Source of the DNA: Bettongia penicillata ogilbyi
Lineage: Eukaryota > Chordata > Mammalia > Diprotodontia > Potoroidae
Reading direction: 5' to 3'
DNA: 64,000 nt
NCBI GenBank assembly: GCA_023548195.1
Contig: JAJHZJ010000577.1
Span: 2,238,694 to 2,302,693, forward strand
The translations under genes were made by a program, and so were the position numbers. Of the stretch, positions 34,351 through 45,010 are shown one piece after another; position 1 is the stretch's first letter; each line of letters starts with the position of its first letter. The notes beneath the pieces are model-generated. The model was given only the letters and a program-made list of their open reading frames with translations. It had not been told where the DNA came from and did no database searches.

Positions 34351-35154
34351 ATATACTTGACTGGACTTTTCCCTAAACTGTCACAGTTCACATGTTTTTC
34401 ATATTTTTTTAAAAATCTGTTTCACTTAAAAAAAAAAAGATTGCTGAATTAGAGTTTCACAGATTTGTTACAAAATTAGTTTTCTTTATGGTTTTAGACT
34501 GTTTCATCCCCAGGACAACCAGCTCCCTTTTAAGTTCTTCTCCTTGATGGGGGGGGGAGAGGGTTGAGGAATTTATCAGATTTTTCTTGCTCAGCTTCAG
34601 GATCATTCTCAGGACCCAGGCTGGAAAGGAGCACTCCTTACCCATTAGAATCCTAAAGTCCTCCAAAATAACAGAAAAACTTGTCCAAGAAAAATCTCAG
34701 TTAATGCAGAAATGAACCCTGAATCAATTGTCTGCATATGATCAGAATGTGAACTTGTTAGAACAAAGACTAAAATTAGGACAAAGGTAGAATAAAGAAT
34801 TATATTGCATGCAAAAGAAACAACTAAATCATAATGTATTTAAATAACTCATTTAAAATGGAAAAATGGGTTGGGGGTAAATAGAAATTACATTGACTAT
34901 AGCTTTAGCAATTGTATACAGAGAGTTAGCTCTATTAGGATTCCATCACAGGAATCTGATGGATCCAAAAAAGGAAATTAATTAGCAAACATTTAATTCA
35001 CATACACAGAGAAATGGTAGCCAAAGTTGTTACTTATTTAAAAATTTTATAAAGATGATTGTTGGTCTTGAATATCACTGTGTAAAAGAGAAGGAATCAA
35101 CAGATTGTAAAAACTACTTTAAACTGCTAAGATATCTAAACTTGGTAAGAGGAC
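34351..35154. other. No recognisable gene or repeat
   Basis: AT-rich DNA with a poly-A run at 34429-34438 and a G-run at 34550-34557. Confidence 0.5.
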
Positions 35155-35330
35155 ATAGAAAAAAAGAAAGAGAAATAGAAGGAAGATGAAAGAAAAAAGG
35201 AAGGAAAGAAGGAAAGAAGGAAGGAAAAAGTAAAGATGAAAGGAAGAAAGAAAGAGAGGAAGGGAGGGAGGGAAAAACGAGGAAGGGAGGGAGGAAGGAA
35301 GAGGAGAAAAAATGGAGAGAACTAGATGAA
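35155..35330. repeat. GGAA/GAAA-rich polypurine tract
   Basis: About 175 bp almost free of pyrimidines on the plus strand. The 79-aa and 128-aa minus ORFs are its pyrimidine-rich translations and are not genes. Confidence 0.95.
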
Positions 35331-37334
35331 TTGACAAAAAGAAAATCATCCAACAGCCTCTGTGATTACTTTCCCACATATGCAAAACCTTTATGAAGCT
35401 CCTCTTCATACATACCCAGAGATCATCCTTAATTAAGGTTTTATAATAGAAACACAAAGGTTTTTGCAAGAGACACTGTACAATGGACCACATCTTCATC
35501 ATCATATCAATGTACTAGAAGACATAGACAGTGCAGAATCTTACTGTCTTTACTATTTTTTGACTATGATAAATTCTTTCAATAGAGCAAAACAGAAAAT
35601 AAAACCAGGAGCACTGACTGGGTGAAGTTAAAGAATTTCTAACAATTACATCTCTCCAGAATGAAAAAGGTTGCTTTGGGAAGTAATGAATTATACCACT
35701 TCACTGAAGGTTTCTGGTACAAGGTGGAAGAACACTTGTCAAGGATATTGTACATGGTATTGCTCATCAGGTATCAGTTATTCTATTGGGTTACTGGGGT
35801 CCATTTCTGCTTTAGAAGTCTATGCATTTTTATTATGGATGAGATTTTTACAGTGAATTAAAGATTTTCTTTAGAACTTTAATGTTTTATAGATGGAGGA
35901 GGGAGAAAATACTGGATTGAGCATATTTGTATCACAAATATATCTTGGAATTTGCTTTTTTTAGGAAAAAAATATTTACCAATTTGAGAATGTTACTTTG
36001 TGATTAGTTTCTCTATGGAAAAGATTAAGAAAAATTCCAATAATTGAGTTTATCAATCAATAGAACTTGCTTCCTATTAAGATTCATTAGGCATTAATAG
36101 TAATACTGTTTTTGTGTACTCAAAAGCTTGAATTTAGCTGAATATTTTCCCCCAACTAAATTTTCCTAGCCCTACAAAAACAGTAAAGCTTACACAGAAC
36201 ATTATGTCAAAGGGTATTTTAACTGCTTAATACATTTTTTTTTTCATTTTAAGGCATCTACATTTGTATTGACGTTTGTTTTCTTTCAGATCTTTAGATG
36301 TACAGACTTGGAGATGACACCATAACCACTTCTCCTACCTATAGCTCTACAAGTCTATGACTTGCCTCATAGTATAAACTTATACACTCTAGAGTTTAAA
36401 CCCAGAAAAGCAAGATGTACCAATGAAACTCAACCTCTGGAATTTCTTTCTGTTTAAAATTGCATCAGAAATTTTGCAGTCATTTTTTTTTTTTTAAAAA
36501 GAACAAACTATTCCCTTTTAGTTCCAAAAATGTGGGTGAGTAAAGGAAACCATGCTACTTTGGTATGATTTGGAAATATCTAATGAAAGCCTAATGGTAT
36601 CTTCATGGGTGTAGTGCCTTTAAATGCCAAAATCACAGTCTTCAATTAGAACAGTTTTGAATTAGACTGCAGTAGATGATGAGATGAGGGTGTAGCTTCC
36701 TTTGGGTTTATATATCTTCCTTGTGAATAATCTGCTTCCTTAACTTGTACCTACACATCTGTTTGTGTTTAGCTCCAGAGAAAAGAACATCAGGAAACTA
36801 TAATTTACTTTTCATGAAGGAATTAGAAATACCACTGTTGCCCAGCCAGAAATATTTACATTATCTCAAATTTAAAATATACAGAAATATTGCTCTTTTC
36901 CAACATTGCAGTTCTTCATAGTGGGTTTTTAGGCAAGAAAAGAAAATTTCAAAAGAGTAGTCAATCTCACTCTAACCTTAGTTCTTAGAAATATAAGTAA
37001 TAAAGAGAAGATTGGCTTAGATAATCCCCAGGGGGCCTTCTAGATTTAACTTTTGAGGAGTCCATAAATCAAAGTATCACTTTCATTTTGTTGATAAGAT
37101 AACTATTTTATATTTATATTTAAATTGTTGAGATAGTAATGAAAGCCTTTAAATTCAAACCAAAATATTTGAAAATTTCAAAATGTGGGCAATTTTCCCT
37201 TAATTAGTTTGCCTATTTTATGTTCAATGAAATCTGGAAGAATGAATCAAATAAAATTTAAAAAGTATAAAAATCAACATCAGAACCACATTTTGGAGGC
37301 AAGGTATACACAAATCATCATGACTCATATTTCT
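35331..37334. other. No recognisable gene or repeat
   Basis: About 2 kb of unique-looking DNA. The overlapping ORFs at 35661-35861 are open in two frames with no domain. A pyrimidine run before 'ag' near 36282-36289 resembles a splice acceptor, but no supported exon follows. Confidence 0.5.
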
Positions 37335-37515
37335 AATGTTTGCAAAGGGTTTTCCTTCATAAACCCATAATGTAAGTATTAGAAGTATCATCATTCAAGT
37401 TTCTCTGATGAGGAAGGTGATACCTGAAGAGATTAATTTTGTTTTCATATGAATAGTGTGAGGGGCAAAATTTAAACCTAGGTCTTCTTGCTTCCAAATC
37501 TAGCTCTTTTTTCAC
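37335..37515 (-). mobile_element. MIR-type CORE-SINE
   Basis: Antisense: 'caaagggttttccttcataa', 'tctctgatgaggaagg', 'aatttaaacctaggtcttc', 'ttccaaatctagctc'. Diverged. Confidence 0.6.
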
Positions 37516-38060
37516 TAAATAAGACCCATAAAATAATTCCTGACTGTACTATGTTGCAAATGTCAGGCCAGGAAATGTTTATGATGGCATTGACTTTTTT
37601 TTTACCCAGGCAAATGTCTCAGGTATTTTATTTTATGGTCATGAGTAAATTTTATAATTTTGCAATTGTTAATTGGGTAGAGCAATGCTGACTCAGATGT
37701 GATCTCTGCATTCTGTCAACACCATTTGTTTTAAAGAAAAGATCAAGGGCAGGAGGCATGAGAATACTTGGCTAGAAGAAACCTGTTTTGTAAAATCAGC
37801 TATTATTGAATTCAAAGATTTTTTAAAATATTCAATGTTTTCATAATTGTTTGACCATTTATCATCTTTGCTTATTCAACCTCTTTCTTCTTTCTTTATT
37901 TTTTGTTTAACTCACATGCATATACAAATATTAAGCTTGTGTTACAGTTTTCTCAATAGTGATGGTAATATTACCAAAAAGCAATGGGATATTTCGTTTG
38001 CTTGATACCTTTTGGACATTAGCTACAAGAAGGCAACATTCCTGATTAAAAACCATCACA

Positions 38061-38062
<2 letters not shown>
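37516..38062. other. No recognisable gene or repeat
   Basis: Anonymous AT-rich DNA. Confidence 0.5.

Positions 38063-38132
<70 letters not shown>
38063..38132. repeat. Pure (TA)n tract, about 35 units
   Basis: Uninterrupted TA dinucleotides over about 70 bp. The IYIY ORFs on both strands are its translations. Confidence 0.98.
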
Positions 38133-38136
<4 letters not shown>

Positions 38137-38689
38137 CCCTGTGGGACTTCACAGCTGTGAGATAAGGATAATGATAACATTTGATGAAGTTACATCAGGT
38201 ACAGTGAACATCTGATCTATGAATTATGTATAATGATTTTTTCTCAAATGTGGAAAATATATTTTGGATGAGGAGATAAAATTCAAGATCATCACAAAAA
38301 TATTTTTAAATGATAAATGATAAATTTAAATTTATTTGAGGCTTTTAGATGGAAAAATGTGAAGCAAACGCATTTTTGAAAGTCTATTAGTAAGCTTTTA
38401 TTCATTGATATTGTCTAATCAAATGAATTTAACTACATATGATTTAGAATTATAAAATTAGAAATGTTAATCTTACTTGAAGTGAGAAAGTGATATCTTC
38501 CAATGGCTACATTATTCTTTAGAAATTATTTGTATTTTCTCAAAAACTGCTTTGAGTATGACTATCAATGATCAGTACTTAAGTGTTTGTCCTACAGAGA
38601 AGTAGAGTAGTTTTAAATGAATGTATAAATATGTTGACTACCTTCAAAAGACTGAGACAGCTGATAAAAAAAATAACATAAGATGTAGA
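38133..38689. other. No recognisable gene or repeat
   Basis: AT-rich DNA. Confidence 0.5.
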
Positions 38690-38885
38690 GACCAGGTCAT
38701 ATCATGGAACTAGATTTAAGGTCATAAAACCTAGCTCTAAGTTTCATTTTCCCTCTTTACTAGCTATTTGACTCTGAGTGAGTCAGTTAACTTCTCTGGG
38801 TCTGTTTCTGCATTAGTAAAAATAAGGGGGTTGAAAAAGATCACCTTTACATTCCCATCAAGCTCCAAATACACAATCCTGTAAG
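38690..38885 (+). mobile_element. MIR-type CORE-SINE
   Basis: Sense order: 'catggaactagatttaagg', 'ttactagctatttgactctg', 'gtgagtcagttaacttctct', 'gggtctgtttctgc', then 'gatcacctttacattcccat'. Nearly complete. Confidence 0.75.
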
Positions 38886-39958
38886 ATTTACCAATAAATT
38901 ACCTTGCTTATAATATTCAGACAAACTATTTCACAGGATTTTTTTATTTTTTTTGTTTTTTAATAAAAATTTATTTATTTAACTTTTTACATTCATTTTC
39001 ACAAAATTTTGGGTTCCAAATTTTCTCCCCTTTTATCCCCTGCCCCCACCCCAATACACCGTGCATTCTAATTTTCCCTATCACCAATCTGCCCTCTCTT
39101 CTATCATCCCTCCCTTCTCTTGTCCCCATCTTCTCTTTTGTCCTGTAGGGCCAGATGACTTTCTATTCCCCATTAACTGTATTCCTTGTTTCTTAGTACC
39201 AAGAATAATACTAAATAGTTGTTCCTAAAACTTGGAGTTCCAAATTCCCCCCATCCCTCCCTCCCCACCCATTCCCTTTGGGAAGGCAGGCAATTCAATA
39301 TAGGCCATATCTATGTAGTTTTGCAAATGACTTCCATAATAGTCATGTTGTGTAAGACTAACTGTATTTCCCTCCATCCTATCCTGCCCCCCATTGTTTC
39401 TATTCTGTCTTTTGATCTTGTCCCTCCCCAAGTTTTGACTTCATATTGCTCCCTCCTCTCATTGCCCTCCCTTCCATCATCCCCCCCCACCTCGCTTATC
39501 TCCTTCTCCCCCACTTTCCTGTGTTGTAAGATAGGTTTTCATACCAAAATGAGTGTGCATTTTATTCTTTCCTTTAGTCGAATGTGATGAGGGTAAACTT
39601 CATGTTTTTTCTCAGCTTTCCTCTTTTTCCCTCCACTAAAATGTCTCCTGCTTGCCTCTTGAATGAGATATAATTTACTGCATTCCATTTCACCCCCTTT
39701 CCTCCCACTACATTTCTCTCTCGCCACTTACCTTAATTTCTTTTAAGATATGGTCCCATCCTATTCAATTCACTCTGTGCTCTCTGTCTCTGTATGTGTG
39801 TGCATGTGTGTATGTGTGTGGGTGGTCCCACCAACTACCCAGATACTGAAAAGTTTTAAGAGTTACAAATATTGTCTTTCCATGTAGGAATGTAAACAGT
39901 TCACTTTTGGTAAGTCCCTTCTGACTTCTCTTTGCTGTTTACTTTTTCATGCTTCTTC

Positions 39959-41071
39959 TCATTCTTGTGTTTGAAAGTCAAATTTTCTTTTCAGCTCTGG
40001 TCTTTTCATCAAGAATGCTTGAAAGTCCTCTGTTTCATTGAAAGACCATATTTTCCCTTGAAGTATTATACTCAGTTTAGCTGGGTAGGTGATTCTTGGT
40101 TTGACTCCTAGTTCTTATGACTTCTGGAATACCCTATTTCATGCCCTTCAATCTCTTAATGTAGAAGCTGCTAGATCTTGAGTTATCCTGATTATATTTC
40201 CACAATACTGGAATTGTTTCTTTCTAGCTGCTTGCAATATTTTCTCCTTGACCTGGGAATTCTGAAATTTGGCCACAATGTTCCTAGGAGTTTCTCTTTT
40301 TGGGTCTCTTTCAGGCAGTGATTGATGGATTCTTTCAATACTTATTTTGCCCTCTGGTTGTAGAATCTCAGGGCAGTTTTTCTTGATAATTTCATCAAAA
40401 ATGATGTCTAGGCTCTTCTTTTGATCATGACTTTCAGGTAGTCCCATAATTTTTAAATTGTCTCTCCTGGATCTATTTTCCAGGTCAGTTGTTTTTCCCA
40501 TGAGATATTTCACATTCTCTTCCATTTTTTCATTCTTTTGGTTTTGTTTTGTGATTTCTTGGTTTCTCAGAAAGTCATTAGACTCTATCTGTTCCATTCT
40601 AATTTTGAGAGAACTATTCTCTTCAGTGAGCTTTTGAACCTCTTTTTCCATTTGGCTAATTCTGCTTTTGAAAGCATTCTTCTCCTCATTGGCTTTTTGA
40701 ACCTCTTTTGCCAATTGAGTGAGCCTATTTTTCAAGGTGTTATTTTCTTCAACATTTTTTTGGGTCTCCTTTAGCAAGGTATTGACCCGTTTTTCATGCT
40801 TTTCTTGCATCTCTCTCATTTCTCTTCCCAGTTTTTCCTCCACCTGTCTAACTTGCTTTTCAAAATCCTTTTTGAGCTCTTCCCTGCCCTGAGCCCACCG
40901 GACATCCACCTGGGATGTCTGGGATACAGAGGCCCTGACCTCCATGTCTTTCCTTGATGGTAAGAATAGTTCCTCATCATCAGAATTGAAAGGTGGGAAC
41001 ATCTGTATCCCATCAAAGTAGCTTTCTATAGTCTTATTTTTCTTCCCTTTTCTGGGCCTTTTCCCAGCCAG
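39959..41071 (-). pseudogene. L1-type ORF1 of HAL1-like copy 2, nearly intact
   Basis: L1 ORF1 proteins coat the RNA as a coiled-coil trimer and act as nucleic-acid chaperones. The whole frame spans 371 codons including the stop (human ORF1p is 338 aa). Its longest uninterrupted part is 41002-40148 (284 aa). Using the start-equivalent as residue 1, the coiled coil covers about 63-188 ('LKNRLTQLAKEVQKANEEK'). The RRM begins at about 196 ('DLENRSRRDNLKIMGLPES') and the C-terminal domain at about 263 ('RNIVAKFQ', 'KILQAARKK', 'ITQDLAASTLRD'). The initiating codon is CTG at 41071, where copy 1 has ATG. Three in-frame stops (TGA, TGA, TAA) fall just after 'STLRD', after which the frame stays open to 39959. 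Those changes are all single-base, so decay is recent relative to copy 1. Confidence 0.88.
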
Positions 41072-41704
41072 TTACTTGACTTCTGAGATTCCTGTCCACC
41101 CTTGCCTAGATCTGCCCAGCTAGTGCTTGGGGTCTGAGATTCAAATGAGCTTTTCCCAGCCGGAGCGGCTGCTATTCAATGTGAGCTTAAGTTCTGGTGC
41201 TCTGGTGGGGGCAGGGACATCTCCCAGGCTCAGTTCCCTTAGGGGGTTTATGCAGAGACCTTCGGTAATGGAGCTCCTGTTTGCTCAGGGAGTCCCGGGC
41301 CGCCACTGCCTCTGCCACTGCCTCTGCTGCTGCCTCTGCCACTGCCTCCCGAGAGGCCCAAGTCACAGAGACACCCAGCTCCCCTCTCAGCCAGCACAGA
41401 AGTCTCTCTCACTGACCTGTGTGCCTGTGGGTGGAGGGACCTTCGTGGCCCCGGAGGGTCCCTTCCTGAAGCCTGCTCAGATCTGCTCCTCTGGGGCCAC
41501 GTGGCCAGGGCAGCTCAGGGGTGAGCTCCACTTTCCGGGCACCACAGACCCCTGGGTACGGCTCTCCAAGGCTCTCTGGAATGGAAATCTTTTCCACTGT
41601 GTTTCTGCACACCTTGCAGTTATCAAGAATTTGTGGGGAGTTCTTCTTGCAGGAAATATATGGGCTGTGGGTTCCCAGCTAGCGTACATGAGTCTTTCTA
41701 CTCT

Positions 41705-41713
41705 GCCATCTTG
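41705..41713 (-). promoter_or_regulatory. YY1-like site at the 5' end of HAL1-like copy 2
   Basis: CAAGATGGC on the minus strand, 11 bp inside the element boundary set by the target duplication. Position and sequence match the YY1 site at the start of human L1. Function here is inferred. Confidence 0.65.
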
Positions 41714-41738
41714 GCTCCACCTCCTCACAGGATTTTTT

Positions 41739-43308
41739 GTAGAGAAAACTCTGTTAAGCACTTTGTAAGAATGAGTTATTATGCTAAATGTCGAAGAAGT
41801 GTTTCAGAAAGTAAAAGCTAATGAAAGTCAGAAGAACATATTATCATTGATAATTAGCAATGTCCAGGGAATGACTGATGGAGGAAAAAAAAATTAAACA
41901 CTGAATGAAGAGAATAGGATGTTAACAAATGTGGAATGGGTACATTCCCAGATATTAGGTATATCTTGCTCAACCTTTTCCTGAGATATTGTGAGTGCTG
42001 GAGATGGGACCTTTGAACATGGATCAATGAATAAAATTACTTATGTGCTTTAGTGAAACTGAAATACATGTGGTGCTTTCATTTTGATAAAAACTGAAGT
42101 TCAAAAGAGTACAGAATTACTTACAAAAGTCATACAAATTTTGTTTAAAATATTTTAACTATAAAGATGTTTGTGATTTTGCTGTTGATGTGTATAAAAA
42201 TAACCCAGCAATTTTCTTGCTGGCAAAAATGGGAAAAAGGCATAAATATTGAAAAAAAAAAGATGAGCATAATAGTTCTACTGGCTCTACTTTGTTTTGG
42301 GTGGGGAGAATGGGGTGAGATATGGAGATTGGTTCACAAGTTGTTTTACATAGAAATAGGGGGTAGGAGCTAAAAGGAACCTTAGCATCCAAACTCTATA
42401 TAGTTTCCTTTCAGTTCCATAATATAATAAGTAGTCAAAACAATTTGAAGTAATAATGAGGAAAAAATTCAAAAGACAAGTTTAATCTTAAAAGAAGAAT
42501 TATTACCCTGTGTGTGTATATGTATGTGTGTGTGTGTATCTACAATACTTTTTGAGCAATATCTTGGGATTATGATTAAAATATCTAAAATTTCTCCTAA
42601 GGGCCTTGACCTAGCAATTGTACTTCAGAAAATGGTAGAAGAGAGCAACAGAGGCTATAAAGAGACTGAGGATGCTAGAGCAAAGCAATGGGGAAACCAA
42701 GCAGTAGACATGACCCATAATAGAGCTAATCATATGAGGATATACAGGATATAATTGATCAATAGTTACAGCATACGAAAGAAAGTGAAATGTATAGGCA
42801 AAATCTAATTGGAGCAATACTATAAGAAAGAAGAATTTTGTGAAATTAAAGCCTACATAGTTAGGGAAGGCCCATAATAATTGGGCTTTATCTTTGCTTC
42901 CCATTCATATGTCTGCCCTCTTTCTCTCCTGCTTTATGCCAAACTTATAAAATGTGTAGTCTAAATGTACTTATCATAAGTCTCTTAACCTTTTTTTCTT
43001 CTATGATCTTCTCCAATCTGGACTTCAGTAAGGGAAGGAGAGGAGCCAAGAAGGGAGGGTATTTCTCTTTTTCTCTCATCTAGCATAAGAAATACCCCCA
43101 TCCAGTAATGTATGTAATCGTTATATTGAACATTTTCTGTTATAGTTCACCCATAACCTTAAGCCAAATAATCCCTTCTTCTACCATTCTATTCCCTTAA
43201 CTTCCATTAAAATATCATATTTTCTAGCTTTCTAGTTGCACATTCACATCACACATTTATTGGATTGTCAGGCCCAAAACATTGATTTTTACTTGTTAAA
43301 ATACAGCT
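41739..43308. other. No recognisable gene or repeat
   Basis: About 1.6 kb of unique-looking DNA. A TG/TATG run lies at 42509-42540. ORFs here (77-97 aa) overlap on both strands and show no domain. Confidence 0.5.
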
Positions 43309-43542
43309 GGGACAGCTAGGTGGTGGATTGAGCACTGGGTTTGAAATTAGGAAGACTCGCCTTCATGATTTCAAATCTGGCCTCAGACAGTTGCTGTTTG
43401 ACCCTGGGCTTAACCCTGTTTGCCTCAGTTCCTCATCTGTCAGATGAGATGGGGAGGGAAATAGCAGTATTTTTCCAATATCTTTGTCACAAAAATGTCA
43501 AACGGAGTCACCCAGACATGACTGAAATAGTTCAACAACACC
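43309..43542 (+). mobile_element. MAR1-like CORE-SINE, near full length
   Basis: Sense order: 'gggacagctaggtggtgga', 'gagcactgggtttgaaatta', 'tcaaatctggcctcagaca', 'ttgaccctgggctta', 'gtttgcctcagttcctcatc', 'acatgactgaaatagttcaa'. The 113-aa ORF across its 3' part is not a gene. Confidence 0.9.
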
Positions 43543-43984
43543 AAACAATAGACAGACAGACTGTGCCTTTATTTCCTGTCCTACTGATTGAGGATATGAA
43601 ACTCTCTTTGGGTTACTTCCCCAGGTGGCATTCATACTTGTGGTACGGAGCCACAGAGCGTGGTTGCTATCTTGGTTTCTAAGACTAACTCAATGGGTAT
43701 GAAGTCCTATTACCATATAGCTCAAGGGCTCCCCACCTCCATCAATAAATGGTTTTTACTAGTAAAAAACAGTAGCCTCAAATCATTCTCCCATTGTGCT
43801 TGAGGCATATTCTCCCACAAATTTACACAAAATCCGTATGAAAAGTGGGTTCATAGAGGTAGTTTTTTGTTTGTTTGTTTTCAAAAAGGACTAGTGACAT
43901 TACAGGGAATGTCTTTACTTGCAGGTAAATTAAATTTAAATGAAGCAGAGTTATGGAAAATTGTCAACCTCACTCTTCTACTGG
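43543..43984. other. No recognisable gene or repeat
   Basis: Anonymous DNA. Confidence 0.5.
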
Positions 43985-44285
43985 CAGGACAAAGACAAGA
44001 CAAAGATAATGGCCTTGGATGCAGTGGATAAACTTGTCATCTTACATATTTGACCAAATTCTAAGTGCTCCACAGTACCTGCTCCAGCTACTTACGTAAC
44101 CATTAGAATTGGAATTTCATCCACCCATTCCACTAGAGGAAGTCTTCAGAAGCTTGAGGTAAACACCTCCCTCACTCCTCAATGAGTTTGAGGTCAGTTA
44201 CCTTCAACTTGTTTTAACCCACCTGCCAACACAGTTTTATTGGGTTGTGGCTGCTGCAAATGCTACAGCTTCTTGGGAACTCAGA
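43985..44285 (-). repeat. Unidentified three-copy family, copy B
   Basis: Plus-strand blocks shared with copies A and C: 'aatggccttggatgcagtgg', 'ccacccattccactagagga', 'agtcttcagaagcttgag', 'gttaccttcaact', 'gctgctgcaaatgctacag', 'cttcttgg'. It is the longest of the three. Confidence 0.6.
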
Positions 44286-45010
44286 GTAGAATAATAGAGA
44301 AGCACATACATTTATGGCAAAGGTAATACAACTCCAGGCATAGAAAGCTTTGGAAATTCTATCTCCTTCCATAGACTCATAGAATCCTTGGGTGGAGCAT
44401 CTGTGCTGGGCAAGTTGTTCTGTTGAATTGCCAGAAACCGCTCTTTTCTATAGTTGGCTCTTTTCTCTGCTGCTTGGGGTCCCAGTCCTTGAAATTGCTT
44501 CCTCCTTCAAGTTAGTGCCCCTCTGTATCCATATTTTCCAGGAATATGCTTTTGCTTTTTCAACTGTGCCTCAAGCTCTCTCAAAACTACAATTTTTACA
44601 AGTTCTATGTAGTTCTTCAGAGCTGTTTGGGCTGTTTTCTGTGCTAGACACCATGGTTGAATATGATGGAAAGAAAAAGAAATACTCTCTCTCCATGGAT
44701 CCTCTCCTTTCCCTACTACAAAAGGTCTCCTCCATAAAATTTCCAGAACCTAAACTCCCTGGAACTTATTTATTTAAATGCCCTCTCCATTTTTGCAGGC
44801 AACAAAATTCTTTCATTTTTTTTTTCCACTCAAAGGACCTCTTTAAGTCCCATAAAAGGATCACAAGGAGCTCACATCTTGTTAATACATTAATTTAATT
44901 AATTAAATTTAATTAACACTTTCATGTGTTAACACACATCGATACCTCATTTTATCTCCTATTGCATCAACTTCAAAGGAGGGTAGGGATCACCCTTTTC
45001 ACTTGGAATG
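44286..45010. other. No supported gene; contains the longest non-repeat ORF
   Basis: An open frame at 44392-44898 (168 aa) is the longest one not explained by a repeat. It has no recognisable domain, is rich in leucine, serine and phenylalanine as expected of pyrimidine-rich DNA, and begins without clear context. Treated as chance. An AATTAATT-rich run follows at 44889-44915. Confidence 0.4.

Larger units (their letters stand above)
38945..41724 (-). mobile_element. HAL1-like (ORF1-only L1 derivative) element, copy 2
   Basis: About 2.78 kb between perfect 14-bp target duplications TCACAGGATTTTTT at 38931-38944 and 41725-41738. On the minus strand it starts 'ggtggagccaagatggcag', which closely resembles the first bases of human L1. 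A GC-rich 5'UTR follows to ~41072, then L1 ORF1 (41071-39959), then ~1 kb of purine-rich 3' sequence without ORF2, ending in an A/T-rich tail. The element is bounded at both ends and the two copies in the window share this layout, so lack of ORF2 is a family feature rather than 5' truncation. Confidence 0.87.

Noticed and set aside
35119..35505. 128-aa minus-strand Ser/Phe/Leu-rich ORF
   Set aside because: Mostly the complement of the GGAA/GAAA polypurine tract; composition follows the repeat.
36280..36420. Possible splice acceptor and exon after a T-rich run ending in 'tttcag'
   Set aside because: No open frame with a donor site or protein similarity follows; such acceptor-like strings are common in AT-rich DNA.
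37931..38215. ORFs with IYIY stretches on both strands
   Set aside because: Translations of the pure TA tract.
39219..39587. 122-aa plus-strand ORF
   Set aside because: Antisense to the purine-rich 3' region of HAL1-like copy 2; proline/serine/leucine-rich by composition.
38931..41738. Reading the 284-aa minus-strand ORF as a host gene with a coiled coil
   Set aside because: RRM and C-terminal motifs are those of L1 ORF1, and the TSD-bounded element around it explains it.
41127..41768. 213-aa plus-strand ORF, longest on that strand
   Set aside because: It is antisense to the GC-rich 5'UTR of the HAL1-like element and crosses the element boundary and TSD, so it cannot be an inherited coding frame.
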